A stretch of DNA of 64,000 nt from assembly GCA_017405805.1 (NCBI GenBank), contig JAFQZU010000008.1:80981-144980 (forward strand), in the 5' to 3' direction. Position numbers and translations under genes: made by a program. Positions 39,950-49,491 of the stretch are shown one piece after another; position 1 is the first letter of the stretch, and every line of letters begins with the position of its first letter. Under the pieces are notes generated by a model. The model saw nothing but the letters and a program-made list of their open reading frames with translations. It searched no databases and had not been told where the DNA came from. This DNA comes from Lachnospiraceae bacterium (lineage in GTDB: Bacteria > Bacillota > Clostridia > Lachnospirales > Lachnospiraceae).

Positions 39950-40698
39950 CCCAATACGTCCTTCATGTCGTACAGGCCGGGCGCTTTGCCCGCCAGGAAT
40001 TTGGCCGCCTCCACGGCGCCCTTGCCGAAGACCGCGCGGCTGTAGGCCCTGTGGGAGAATGTAATCACTTCGTCCTGTCCGGCAAAGATCACGTCGTGGT
40101 CGCCCACGATGGTCCCGCCGCGGACCGCGCTGATCCCGATCTCCTTCACAGGTCTCTTCTGCCGTCTTGCGGACCGGTCATAGACGTACTCGTACGCGCC
40201 GTCCATGGCCTCGTTAACCGCATCGGCAAGCGCCAGCGCAGTGCCGCTGGGCGCGTCCATCTTCTGGTTGTGGTGCTTCTCCACCACCTCGATGTCGAAG
40301 CCTGCCTGGGCAAGGCGGGGTGCGACTTCCTTCAGCACTGTCTCCAGCAGGTTGATGCCCAGGGACATGTTGGCGGATTTGAGGATGGCGGTTTTGGCGG
40401 AGGTCTCCTTTAAGAGCGCCGTCTGCGCCTCGGAGAGGCCCGTCGTGCAGAGTACGCAGGGGATCTGCTTGTCAGCGCAGTAGCGGAGCAGCTCGTCCAT
40501 GGCAGCCGCCGTGGAAAAATCGATGATGACGTCCGCCTCCGGGCACTCCGCAAGAGAGCGGTACACCGGATAGCCGGCGTAAGCTTCGCCGTAAGCGTCG
40601 ACGCCCGCGACGATCTCCAGCGCGGGATCTCCCGCGACGATGTCCGTGATGATATGGCCCATCCTGCCTGTGCAGCCGTGCAGAATTACTTTTTCCAT
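39946..40698 (-). CDS. dapB: 4-hydroxy-tetrahydrodipicolinate reductase
   Basis: 250 residues. Nucleotide-binding start VILHGCTGRMGHII, catalytic region EVVEKHHNQKMDAPSGTALALAD with the conserved HHxxKxDAPSGTA motif, and ISAVRGGTIVGDH. Uses NAD(P)H in lysine/diaminopimelate synthesis. Start chosen at MEKVILHG, which follows GGAGGAG. It lies 106 bp after dapA and is translationally coupled to hisA. Confidence 0.95.
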   Translation of the reverse strand: MEKVILHGCTGRMGHIITDIVAGDPALEIVAGVDAYGEAYAGYPVYRSLAECPEADVIIDFSTAAAMDELLRYCADKQIPCVLCTTGLSEAQTALLKETSAKTAILKSANMSLGINLLETVLKEVAPRLAQAGFDIEVVEKHHNQKMDAPSGTALALADAVNEAMDGAYEYVYDRSARRQKRPVKEIGISAVRGGTIVGDHDVIFAGQDEVITFSHRAYSRAVFGKGAVEAAKFLAGKAPGLYDMKDVLG

Positions 40699-40804
40699 TT
40701 TCTCCTCCAATCTCCTGTCATGCGAAACGATAATTTGTAATAAACGCGGCGGCACCCCCGTCCGAAGATGCCGCCTGTATCATTCAATCATATACGGATC
40801 CGCC

Positions 40805-41695
40805 TCAGATCAGGCCGAAATCCACCATGGCCTGGCGGAGCTTCTCAGCGTGTTCAGGCTCCATTTCCGTCAGGGGCATACGCAGGGCGCCCGCGTTCTG
40901 TCCCAGGAAGTTCACGGCCTTCTTGACCGGGATCGGGTTGACCTCGGAGAAGAGGTTGCGGAAGAGCTCGTAGGTCTCCATCTGGATCTTCGCAGCCCCC
41001 GCGATGTCGCCGGCAAAAAACTTTGCGCACATATCGTGCATCGCCTTCGGCGCGATGTTGGCTACGACCGAGATCACGCCCAGTCCACCCATGGACATAA
41101 GGGGCACGACCTGATCGTCATTTCCGCTGTACAGCTCGATATTGCCGTCGCAGAGCGTCATGAGCTCCACGATCTGTCCGATGTCGCCGCTGGCTTCCTT
41201 GATGCCCACGAGGTTGTCCACGTCTTTTACAAGGCGCGCGACCGTGGAGGGAAGAAGGTTTCCGCCGGTGCGGGAGGGAACATTGTACATGATCACGGGC
41301 GTGGAGGGAACTTCGTCCGCAACCATCTTAAAGTGCTTGTAATAGCCGTTCTGGGTTCCCTTGTTGTAATAAGGCGTGATCACGAGCAGCGCGTCGGCGC
41401 CGTAGGAAGCGATCTCTTTGGACAGTTCCATGGCAGTCTTGGTGTAGTTGGATCCGCTTCCCGCGATGACGGGCACGCGTTTTTTCGTATAGTCGATGCA
41501 GAACCTGCAGACCTCGAGATGCTCCTCTTCGGACATGGTCGCGGATTCTCCCGTGGAGCCGCAGACAACGATCGCGTCAGAACCGTTCTCGATCTGATAG
41601 TCGATGATGTCCGCAAAAGCGTCGTAATTGACGGAGAGATCACTCTCCCTGAAAGGTGTCACGATAGCGACTGCAGAACCTTTGAAAACTGCCAT
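40805..41695 (-). CDS. dapA: 4-hydroxy-tetrahydrodipicolinate synthase
   Basis: 296 residues, full length. Condenses pyruvate with aspartate semialdehyde. Contains the GSTGESATMSEEEH substrate loop, the catalytic Tyr in PVIMYNVPSRTGGNL and the Schiff-base Lys in NLVGIKEASGDIGQ. Followed by dapB. With hom-lysC nearby, most of the aspartate-family entry genes are in this 6-kb stretch, though in separate units. Confidence 0.96.
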   Translation of the reverse strand: MAVFKGSAVAIVTPFRESDLSVNYDAFADIIDYQIENGSDAIVVCGSTGESATMSEEEHLEVCRFCIDYTKKRVPVIAGSGSNYTKTAMELSKEIASYGADALLVITPYYNKGTQNGYYKHFKMVADEVPSTPVIMYNVPSRTGGNLLPSTVARLVKDVDNLVGIKEASGDIGQIVELMTLCDGNIELYSGNDDQVVPLMSMGGLGVISVVANIAPKAMHDMCAKFFAGDIAGAAKIQMETYELFRNLFSEVNPIPVKKAVNFLGQNAGALRMPLTEMEPEHAEKLRQAMVDFGLI

Positions 41696-41737
41696 TTTTC
41701 CCTCCTAACTCAACTTAGTCTTTGTTCTCTTTTCGTT

Positions 41738-42223
41738 TTATCGGTTCATCGGGCGGATCTGCGTGATGTCATCCGCGAAATCGCAGATTCCCATATCCAT
41801 ATCGCACCCTGTGATGATGATATCTGTCTCTCCCCTGTCCCGGACAGCCTCGCGGAGCTCGCCGATGCTGACGATCCCCTTGTTGATCACTTCCAGGATC
41901 TCGTCCAGAACGAGCAGGTCGCACATGCCGGTCGAGAGCACTTTTCTCGCGAAGCCGAGGCCGTTGCGCATGTTGACCGCATCCTCCTCCTGCTCGTGCC
42001 TGGAGCGCTCCAGGTAGTCGTCGTCCGACCGCTCGAAGCGGAAGAACTTGATCTCCGGCTCAAGCTTCTCCATAAAGGAGCTCTCTATCAGGTTGCTCGC
42101 CTTCAGAAACTGGATCACGACCACGCGCCCGCCCATGGCGGCCTCTCTCATGGCCATACCCAGCGCCGCAGCGGACTTGCCGTGTCCGTCACCCATGAAG
42201 ATCTGTATCTTTCCTCCAGCCAT
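41738..42223 (-). CDS. CobO/BtuR-like corrinoid adenosyltransferase family protein
   Basis: 161 residues. P-loop IQIFMGDGHGKSAAALGMA (the family's GxGxGKS) with VVVIQFLKAS and DLLVLDEILEVINKG, all typical of the BtuR/CobO ATP:corrinoid adenosyltransferases. No other cobalamin genes are nearby, so it may serve salvage or be a divergent paralogue. The start MAGGKIQIF follows GGGGTG; an upstream in-frame ATG is less well placed. Lies 42 bp before dapA. Confidence 0.85.
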   Translation of the reverse strand: MAGGKIQIFMGDGHGKSAAALGMAMREAAMGGRVVVIQFLKASNLIESSFMEKLEPEIKFFRFERSDDDYLERSRHEQEEDAVNMRNGLGFARKVLSTGMCDLLVLDEILEVINKGIVSIGELREAVRDRGETDIIITGCDMDMGICDFADDITQIRPMNR

Positions 42224-42288
42224 ATTACACCCCAATTAAATCTGATGTTATCATTTTTCAGTTTAAATGTATAGCAAAACTAAAATCT

Positions 42289-44058
42289 TCACATCCTGTC
42301 GGGGGCGGAAAAGCCCAGCACGTCGATGCAGGTTTCCATCACGCGGAGCGTGAGCGCAAGAAGCGCGATCCATCCGTTCCTCTTCGCCTCGTCGCTCTCG
42401 GTCAGGATCCTGGTGGCGTGATAGAAGCTGTTGAAGTCGTTGGACAGCTCATAGATATAGGCGCAGATCCTGTGGGGCGCTGCGTCCTGATAGGCGCCGT
42501 CCATCACGGACTGGAAAGCGGTCAGATCCAGCATCAGGTCCTTCTCCAGCTTGCTCTTGGGAAGCGCGATCTCCTGGTCCTTCGCCTTGCGGCCCGTGCT
42601 CTCCTCGTATTTGGACAGGATCGACTTGATCCGGACGATCGTATACAGGAGATAGGGACCCGTGTCGCCCTCAAAAGAAGTAAACCGGTCGATATCAAAT
42701 ACGTAGTCCTTGGAGGCCTGGTTGGACAGATCCCCGTATTTGAGGGCTGCCAGCGCCACCTGCTCCGCGGTCCGCTCCGCTTCCTCCTCGCCGATCTCCG
42801 GGTTGGCGCTGATCTTGCGCTTCATCTCCTCGTTGATGTCCGCGATCAGGGTGGAGAGGCGCATGACGCCGCCTTCTCTGGTCTTAAAGGGCTTTCCGTC
42901 CTTCCCGTTCATGGTGCCGAAGCCGATGTGAACGAGCTCCGTACTCTCGGGAAGAAGGCCGCACCGGCGTGCGCAGCGGAAGACCTGCTTGAAGTGCAGC
43001 TCCTGGCGCTTATCGGTGATGTAGATGATCTTATCGGGATGATACAGCCGCTCTCTCTCCGAGATGGTGGCAAGATCCGTCGTCGTATACAGGGAAGCCC
43101 CGTCGGATTTTAAGATAATGCAGGGCGGGATCTCCTTGGTGTCCGTCTCCTCGGATACATCCACCACCAGCGCGCCGCTGCTCTCATAGGCCTTTCCGCT
43201 GTCACGCATGCCCTGCACCATGGCCGGGATAGCGTCATGCACACTGGATTCGCCCCACCACAGGTCGAAATCCACGTTCAGATTCTCATAATTCTTCTTG
43301 AGATCCGCCACGGACACATCGATGATCTTCTGCCAGAGAGCGCGCAGGCCGCGGTCGCCGTCCTGCAGACGATGGGTGTTGGCCATGGCCTCGGCGTAGT
43401 ATTCCGGGTCCTCCTTGGACTTTGCGGAGGCTGTGGGATAGATCTCCTCCAGCTCGGAAACGGTAAAAGGCGCCTCCTCCGGATAATCTCCCGCAAAATC
43501 CGCGTCAAAATAAGGGAGTTCCGGCTGTCTCTTTTTCACCTCCGTGATGACCAGGCCCATCTGCAGGCCCCAGTCTCCCAGGTGAATGTCGCCGATCACC
43601 TTCTCGCCGTGCCAGCGGGCGATCCTTTTGACGGATTCGCCGATGACCGCGCTCCGAAGATGTCCCACGTGAAGGGGCTTTGCCACGTTGGGGCCGCCGT
43701 AATCCAGAATAATGGTGGAAGGTTTCCCGGGCAGGGGCATGCCGAACCGCTCGTCCTCTCCCATCTGCCGGATGTAGTCCGAAGCGAACTTCTCCGAGAC
43801 CTTCAGATTGAGAAAGCCCGGCTTGACTGCCTCCACGCTCTCAAATACCGAAGATCCCTCCAGGGCCTTCGCCACGTCCCCCGCGATCATCAGGGGCGCC
43901 TTGTGATAGCGCTTGGCGCCGGCCATGGCTCCGTTGCACTGATATTCACAAAGATCGGGCCGGTTGGACACGGTCACGCGTCCCAGTGCGCTGTCGTAGC
44001 CGGCAGCGGCGAAGGCCTTCTCCATCTCTTCCGAGATCAGTGTCATAAACTTCCGCAC
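42289..44058 (-). CDS. argS: Arginyl-tRNA synthetase
   Basis: 589 residues. GGPNVAKPLHVGHLRSAVIG holds the HIGH equivalent HVGH, and the C-terminal DALR anticodon domain ends RVMETCIDVLGFSAPDRM. KMSK-like residues are absent or altered, as in many ArgRS. The start is a GTG, 7 nt after AAAGGAGG; the next Met is four codons later. No T-box element is visible before it. Confidence 0.95.
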   Translation of the reverse strand: MRKFMTLISEEMEKAFAAAGYDSALGRVTVSNRPDLCEYQCNGAMAGAKRYHKAPLMIAGDVAKALEGSSVFESVEAVKPGFLNLKVSEKFASDYIRQMGEDERFGMPLPGKPSTIILDYGGPNVAKPLHVGHLRSAVIGESVKRIARWHGEKVIGDIHLGDWGLQMGLVITEVKKRQPELPYFDADFAGDYPEEAPFTVSELEEIYPTASAKSKEDPEYYAEAMANTHRLQDGDRGLRALWQKIIDVSVADLKKNYENLNVDFDLWWGESSVHDAIPAMVQGMRDSGKAYESSGALVVDVSEETDTKEIPPCIILKSDGASLYTTTDLATISERERLYHPDKIIYITDKRQELHFKQVFRCARRCGLLPESTELVHIGFGTMNGKDGKPFKTREGGVMRLSTLIADINEEMKRKISANPEIGEEEAERTAEQVALAALKYGDLSNQASKDYVFDIDRFTSFEGDTGPYLLYTIVRIKSILSKYEESTGRKAKDQEIALPKSKLEKDLMLDLTAFQSVMDGAYQDAAPHRICAYIYELSNDFNSFYHATRILTESDEAKRNGWIALLALTLRVMETCIDVLGFSAPDRM

Positions 44059-44088
44059 GTAAATTCCTCCTTTATCTCTTCGCGGCGC

Positions 44089-44751
44089 TCACCGCTTCGA
44101 ATATACACAGCCGCAGTAATTCTGCCTGTACAGGCCAAACGCCTGCGACAGCTCGATGGACCGCTTGTAGCCGTCCTTTTTTTTGAAATCCGACGGCAGA
44201 AACGGCACGCCGTATTCCGCCGCCGCGCGCTCCCCGATCTCATTGAGAAGCGGCGCGTCCTTGAGCGGACTGATGGTGAGCGTCGTCGTAAAATAATCAA
44301 ATCCATGCTCCGCGGCAGCTCTGGCCGCCTCGAAAAGGCGCAGAGTAAAACACACCCTGCAGCGGTCTCCCCGCTCCGGGCAGTCCTCCAGGCCGCGCAC
44401 GGCGCGCAGCCACCGCTCCGGGTCGTAGGGCGCCTCCAGGATGCCGATCTTCCGGGCTCTCCCCGTGGAGTGCATGCCGGTAAAATCCCCCGTCTCCACC
44501 TGCCGGTTGTAGGCTTCGATCAGGCGCTTCTCCTCGGCCAGCCTCTTTTCGTATTCGGGCTCCTCCGTGATGTTGGGATTGTAATAAAAGACCGTCAGGT
44601 CAAAATACTCCCGCAGATACTCCATCACGTGGCTGGAGCAGGGAGCGCAGCAGCTGTGCAGTAATAGCCGCGGCGCCCGCTCCTTCGCAAGGCCTTTCAG
44701 GATCTTCTCCGTCTCCTTGCTGTAATTGCGTCGTTTTGTATCCGGATTCAA
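44089..44751 (-). CDS. queH: Epoxyqueuosine reductase QueH
   Basis: 220 residues. Family motif LLLHSCCAPCSSHVMEYL with paired cysteines near the N-terminus, a second CxxC-type pair in CPERGDRCRVCF, and NYCGCVYS at the end, together the Fe-S and redox cysteines of QueH. Last step of queuosine biosynthesis, non-cobalamin version. The start is TTG, preceded by AGAGGA. Lies between purL and argS in one unit. Confidence 0.9.
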   Translation of the reverse strand: MNPDTKRRNYSKETEKILKGLAKERAPRLLLHSCCAPCSSHVMEYLREYFDLTVFYYNPNITEEPEYEKRLAEEKRLIEAYNRQVETGDFTGMHSTGRARKIGILEAPYDPERWLRAVRGLEDCPERGDRCRVCFTLRLFEAARAAAEHGFDYFTTTLTISPLKDAPLLNEIGERAAAEYGVPFLPSDFKKKDGYKRSIELSQAFGLYRQNYCGCVYSKR

Positions 44752-44779
44752 CGAGTTATCCTCTTAAGGCCGGTACGCC

Positions 44780-47700
44780 TCAGATCGTGAAGTACTTCAC
44801 GCCGGAAGCAAAGATCTTCATATCCTGCTCGCCGTAAATGTTTAGGTTCACGCCCCTGCCCATTCTCTCACAGTGCGCCATCTTGCCCAGGACTCTGCCG
44901 TCGGGGGAGGTGATGCCCTCGATGGCGGCAAAGGAGCCGTTGATGTTCCACTCCTCGTCCATGGTGATCACGCCCGCGGGCGTGCTGTACTGGGTCGCCA
45001 CCTGTCCGTTAGCGAACAGTTTGTCGATCCACTCCCTGGGCGCCACGAACCTGCCCTCGCCGTGGGAGGCGGGGTTGCAGTATACGCCGCCCAGCTCAGC
45101 GCCGGCGAGCCAGGGGGATTTGTTGCTGACCACCTTGGTGTAGGCCATCTTGGAGATATGCCTGCCGATGGTGTTGTAGGTCAGGGTCGGTGACTGCTCG
45201 TCCTGACCCGTGATCGCGCCATTTGGAACAAGTCCGAGCTTGATCAGGGCCTGGAAGCCGTTGCAGATGCCCAGGATCAGACCGTCGCGGTTATTCAGAA
45301 GATCCGAGACTGCCTCTTCGATCTCGGGATTGCGGAAGGCTGTCGCGAAGAACTTGGCGCTGCCGTCCGGCTCGTCGCCCGCGGAGAAACCGCCGGGGAA
45401 CATGATGATCTGCGCGCCGCGGATCGCTTCCGCATAGGCGCTGATGCTCTCGCGGATATTCTGTGCGCTGAGGTTGGTGAACACCTTGGTATAAGTCCTG
45501 GCGCCGGCCGCCTCGAAAGCCGCAGCCGTGTCGTACTCGCAGTTGGTGCCCGGGAAGACCGGGATAAACACCTTGGGCGCGCCCAGCTTGTGGGTGCAGA
45601 CTGCGATGCTCCCCTTGTCATAAAGAGGCGTATCCAGGACCGCCGTGTCATCGGATGCCTTTGTGGGGAAGGTCTTCTCGAGGGGTGCCTTCCACTCCTT
45701 TTCCGCTTCTTTCGTGCTTACGCTGCCGTCTCTCCAGGTAAAGCCGCTCTCCGTCACTCTGCCGACCAGCTTGAAGTTGTCGGGCAGAAGGCCTTCCAGC
45801 TCTTCCCTGTCCTCGGGATCCACTTCCACCAGGAGATCGCCGATGCGGTTCTCGAACATCTTTCTCAGGCGAAGATCATCACTGAAGGCCACGCCCAGGC
45901 CGTTGCCGAAGGCCATTTTGGCCGCAGCGGGCAGGATGCCGTAGCTGTCCACGGCGTAGGCCGCTTTGATCCTTCCCTCGCGCATCAGCTTCGTGACGCG
46001 GTCATAGATGTCCATGACATCCTCGTACACGGGGATATCGTAATCGTCGCGCTCGATGTCGATCTGATAGAGCAGGTCGCCGGCTTTCTTGAGCTCAGGC
46101 GTCACCACTTCCTCGTAATCTCCGAGATCCACGGCAAAAGAGACCAGCGTCGGCGGCACATCGATGTCATTGAAGGTGCCGGACATGGAGTCCTTTCCGC
46201 CGATACTCGCGATGCCGAAGCCGATCTGGGCGTCGTAAGCGCCCAGGAGCGCGGCAAAAGGCTGGCTCCAGCGGGCCGCTTCCTTCGACATCCTTCCGAA
46301 GTACTCCTGGAAGGTAAAGTGAAGCCTGTGCAGGTCGCCGCCCGAAGCAACGATCTTGGCCACGGACTGGGTCACCGCGTACACGGCGCCGTGGTAGGGG
46401 CTCCAGGAGGACAGATACGGGTCAAAGCCGTAGCTCATCATGGTGACGGCGTCTGTTTTGCCGCCCAGAACGGGGAGCTTGGCGATCATGGCCTGCGTCT
46501 CGGTCAGCTGGTATTTTCCGCCGTAAGGCATGGTCACGGTGCCCGCGCCGATGGAGGCGTCGAACATCTCCACAAGGCCCTTCTGCGAGCAGCTGTTGAG
46601 GTCGGACAGAGCCGCCTTCACCGCATCGCCAAAAGCCTGCGCGTCCATACCGGTATTCTTCTTGTAATTCTTCAGCACCTGCGCCACGCCGGCGGAAGCG
46701 GTCTTCCTCAGGTAATTGTCCTCCTCGGAGGGCATGAGGACCTTGACGTCGGTCTCCTGGTGCGCGCCGTTGGTATCGAGGAAGGCGCGGGAGATATCGA
46801 CGATCTTCCTGCCTCTCCACTCGAGTACCAGCCTGGGCTCCTTCGTGACGACCGCCACAGGCGTCGCCTCCAGGTTCTCTTCTGCCGCGTACTGCAGGAA
46901 CTTCGCTTCATCCTCTGCCGCCACGACGACTGCCATGCGCTCCTGGGATTCGGCGATGGCCAGTTCGGTCCCGTCGAGGCCTTCGTATTTTTTCGGAACT
47001 AAATCCAGATTGACGCGCAGACCGTCGGCCAGCTCGCCGATGGCCACGGACACGCCGCCCGCGCCAAAATCATTGCATTTCTTGATGATAGAAGAAACTT
47101 CAGGCCTTCTGAACAGGCGCTGCAGCTTTCTTTCCGTAGGCGCGTTGCCCTTCTGGACCTCTGCGCCGCAGCTGGTCAGGGACTGCTCGTTGTGGGCCTT
47201 GGAGGAACCTGTCGCGCCGCCCATGCCGTCGCGTCCGGTCCGGCCGCCCAGCAGGATGATGTGGTCGCCGGGGGCGGAATTCTCGCGCTTTACGTTCCTG
47301 CGCGCCGCCGCGCCCATGACCGCACCGATCTCCATGCGCTTGGCGACATAGCCGGGATGATAGATCTCCTTGACTTCGCCCGTCGCCAGACCGATCTGGT
47401 TGCCGTAGCTGGAATATCCTTCCGCCGCGCCGATGACCAGCTTCTTCTGCGGAAGCTTGCCGTGCATAGTGTCCGCCACGGGAACGGTCGGATCGGCCGC
47501 GCCCGTCACGCGCATTGCCTGGTAAACATAGCCTCTTCCGGACAGAGGATCGCGGATGGCGCCGCCGAGGCAGGTCGCCGCGCCGCCAAAAGGCTCGATC
47601 TCCGTCGGATGGTTGTGCGTCTCGTTTTTAAAGAAGACAAGCCACTCCTCCGTCTCGGGGCCGTTCCCGTAATCCACTTCCACGGGCACGACGACGGAGC

Positions 47701-48613
47701 AGGCGTTGTTCTCGTCGCTCTCTTCCATATCAGTGAGCTTGCCGTCCGCCTTGAGCTTCTTCATGCCCATGATGGCCAGATCCATCAGACAGATATGCTT
47801 GTTGGTATCCTTGCCGTACAGCTCCTCCCTGGTATCCAGATAGCTTCTGTAGGTCGTCTCGATGGGATCGCGGTAGAAGCCGTCCTCGAACTCGACGTCC
47901 CTGAGTTCCGTCGAGAAGGTCGTGTGGCGGCAGTGATCCGACCAGTAGGTATCCAGCACGCGGATCTCGGTGATCGTGGGATCCCTGTGCTCGGTCCCTG
48001 CGTAATACTCCTGCACGAAGCTGAAATCTGCAAAAGTCATAGCCAGGCCAAGCGACATATACAGATCCTTGAGCGCTCTCTCGTCCAGTCCCGTAAAACC
48101 GGCCAGTGTCTGTACGTCCTCTGCCTGCGGATAATCGGTCCGGAGCGTTTCGGGCTTCTCCAGTCCCGTCTCCCTCGAATCCACGGGGTTGATGCAGTAA
48201 GAAACGATCCGGTCCATATCCTCGTCCGAGATCTCACCGGTCAGGATGTAGGTCTCCGCCGTCTTGATGACCGGCTCCTCTTCCTCCCGCAGGAACTGTA
48301 CGCACTGCACAGCACTGTCCGCGCGCTGGTCGAACTGTCCGGGAAGCGGTTCCACGCTGAACACCCGCGCGCCCTCGGGCATAGGGAATGTCTCCTTATA
48401 CAGAATGTCTACCGGAGGCTCGGAGAAAACCGTCCTGCAGGCCGTCTCAAAGACCTCGTCAGAGATATTCTCCACATCATAGCGGATCAGTTTTCTGACT
48501 TCCTTTACGCCGGTGATGCCCAGAAACCCGGTCACATCTTCCTGGAGTTTGCGGGCGGCGACTGCGTAAGGTGCTTTCTTCTCCACGTAGATCCGTTTTA
48601 CGTCACTGTTCAT
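44780..48613 (-). CDS. purL: Phosphoribosylformylglycinamidine synthase, single-chain
   Basis: 1277 residues, the large fused form. Two tandem AIRS-like synthetase halves (ETHNHPTEIEPFGGAATCLGGAIRD; GGKDSMSGTFND) plus a C-terminal class I glutamine amidotransferase with nucleophile Cys in LILGICNGFQALIKLG and a preceding PVFPGTNCEYDTAAAF. Fourth step of purine synthesis. Transcribed alone from a strong promoter; no purine riboswitch was recognised in the 350 bp upstream. Confidence 0.97.
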   Translation of the reverse strand: MNSDVKRIYVEKKAPYAVAARKLQEDVTGFLGITGVKEVRKLIRYDVENISDEVFETACRTVFSEPPVDILYKETFPMPEGARVFSVEPLPGQFDQRADSAVQCVQFLREEEEPVIKTAETYILTGEISDEDMDRIVSYCINPVDSRETGLEKPETLRTDYPQAEDVQTLAGFTGLDERALKDLYMSLGLAMTFADFSFVQEYYAGTEHRDPTITEIRVLDTYWSDHCRHTTFSTELRDVEFEDGFYRDPIETTYRSYLDTREELYGKDTNKHICLMDLAIMGMKKLKADGKLTDMEESDENNACSVVVPVEVDYGNGPETEEWLVFFKNETHNHPTEIEPFGGAATCLGGAIRDPLSGRGYVYQAMRVTGAADPTVPVADTMHGKLPQKKLVIGAAEGYSSYGNQIGLATGEVKEIYHPGYVAKRMEIGAVMGAAARRNVKRENSAPGDHIILLGGRTGRDGMGGATGSSKAHNEQSLTSCGAEVQKGNAPTERKLQRLFRRPEVSSIIKKCNDFGAGGVSVAIGELADGLRVNLDLVPKKYEGLDGTELAIAESQERMAVVVAAEDEAKFLQYAAEENLEATPVAVVTKEPRLVLEWRGRKIVDISRAFLDTNGAHQETDVKVLMPSEEDNYLRKTASAGVAQVLKNYKKNTGMDAQAFGDAVKAALSDLNSCSQKGLVEMFDASIGAGTVTMPYGGKYQLTETQAMIAKLPVLGGKTDAVTMMSYGFDPYLSSWSPYHGAVYAVTQSVAKIVASGGDLHRLHFTFQEYFGRMSKEAARWSQPFAALLGAYDAQIGFGIASIGGKDSMSGTFNDIDVPPTLVSFAVDLGDYEEVVTPELKKAGDLLYQIDIERDDYDIPVYEDVMDIYDRVTKLMREGRIKAAYAVDSYGILPAAAKMAFGNGLGVAFSDDLRLRKMFENRIGDLLVEVDPEDREELEGLLPDNFKLVGRVTESGFTWRDGSVSTKEAEKEWKAPLEKTFPTKASDDTAVLDTPLYDKGSIAVCTHKLGAPKVFIPVFPGTNCEYDTAAAFEAAGARTYTKVFTNLSAQNIRESISAYAEAIRGAQIIMFPGGFSAGDEPDGSAKFFATAFRNPEIEEAVSDLLNNRDGLILGICNGFQALIKLGLVPNGAITGQDEQSPTLTYNTIGRHISKMAYTKVVSNKSPWLAGAELGGVYCNPASHGEGRFVAPREWIDKLFANGQVATQYSTPAGVITMDEEWNINGSFAAIEGITSPDGRVLGKMAHCERMGRGVNLNIYGEQDMKIFASGVKYFTI

Positions 48614-48685
48614 TCTCGCTTTATCTCCTTAGATCGCTATATTACTTGATGCGTCAATACTGGTATCGTTTTTGGCTATTACAGT

Positions 48686-48713
48686 ATTATACCAATTGGA
48701 CAGATAATCTCAA
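48686..48713 (-). promoter_or_regulatory. Sigma-A promoter of purL
   Basis: Minus-strand -35 TTGAGA (48708-48713), 16-bp spacer, -10 TATAAT (48686-48691), 72 bp before the purL start; AAGGAG precedes the start codon. The 48614-48963 gene-free stretch holds this promoter and the locus C hairpins and nothing else I can support. Confidence 0.75.
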
Positions 48714-48764
48714 TTTGAATTGTGGCATATTTGAGGAGTTTGTACAATCATCATTTTTTACAAA

Positions 48765-48891
48765 TGCCCAAGGGAATTAAACAGGGAGTTGTATATAGTA
48801 TCCTTGGGCACGCTCGCCGATGGCTGCTCAAGGGCCCTGCGGAGTATTGGAGCCGTATAATAAGTGCCCAAGGTACTTATTATACGGCTCC
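48765..48891. repeat. Inverted repeats including a 20-bp hairpin with CAA loop (locus C)
   Basis: Arm 48849-48868 pairs with 48872-48891 with a single G-T wobble and a three-base CAA loop, so the right arm again begins GG directly after CAA, as at loci A and B. Upstream, TGCCCAAGG (48765-48773) and CCTTGGGCA (48802-48810) form a second inverted pair. No U-tract borders either, so not an ordinary terminator. Located between purL's promoter and the stop of the hypothetical gene at 48964. Confidence 0.85.
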
Positions 48892-48963
48892 TATTTATAA
48901 CATGGAAATTAAGCAGGCCTTGTACCTGCTTCAGAAAACAAACGTATCAAACCCGGCATGGAA

Positions 48964-49476
48964 TCAATCCCAGGTCGGCTCCTCCGCCTCCCCGTCCTCG
49001 TCGGACGGCTGGGGGAGTGCTCCCTCGATCAGCTTGATCATCTCCCAGACCGACCGGAAATAGACCGTCTTGTTTTCGTCCATCCAGGTGATCCGGCCCT
49101 GCCAGCTGCTGTTCTGCCTGTGCTGCACGCGGATGATAAAGGTTCCGAGGTCACCGTGCTTTTTTAAAAGATCGTCGTCGCGCATTACTTTCTCCTTTTT
49201 GACGCTGTGGAGGATCCCGTCCTTATCACCGTCAAAACTTCTCTCATTCACAGTCGGGTACGGGAACCCGATCAGGTCGAAGAATTCCTCCATCTTGAAC
49301 AGAAGCTCGTCCCAGTTCTCCACTCTCGTGGGCGCCTCGCTGTACATGTGGTAAAACGAGGCATCGAGCTGCCGGCGTTCGGGATGATAACTGTTCACGC
49401 ACAGAAGGACGCCGTTCGGGGTACCGAAATACCACTGCGATGTGCCCTTGCTGCCCCACATCTCTTTCTCTTCCAT
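48964..49476 (-). CDS. Hypothetical protein after BTAD regulator
   Basis: 170 residues; I do not recognise a family. Begins MEEKEMWGSKGTSQWYFGTPNGVLLC and is rich in aromatic residues and acidic patches, with the conserved-looking run RITWMDENKTVYFRSVWEMIKLIEGAL near the end. No signal peptide or membrane helix. Strong AAGGGGG site before the ATG and 15-bp distance from the BTAD regulator gene show it is expressed with that gene, perhaps as a partner or accessory. Confidence 0.75.
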   Translation of the reverse strand: MEEKEMWGSKGTSQWYFGTPNGVLLCVNSYHPERRQLDASFYHMYSEAPTRVENWDELLFKMEEFFDLIGFPYPTVNERSFDGDKDGILHSVKKEKVMRDDDLLKKHGDLGTFIIRVQHRQNSSWQGRITWMDENKTVYFRSVWEMIKLIEGALPQPSDEDGEAEEPTWD

Positions 49477-49491
49477 CTGCACCCCCTTGTT

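Noticed and set aside
44059-44088. T-box leader before argS
   Set aside because: Only 30 bp separate queH and argS and no T-box core sequence is seen; none was recognised before glnS either.
48614-48760. Purine riboswitch before purL
   Set aside because: The leader lacks the conserved purine-aptamer arrangement; only an ordinary promoter and ribosome site were found.
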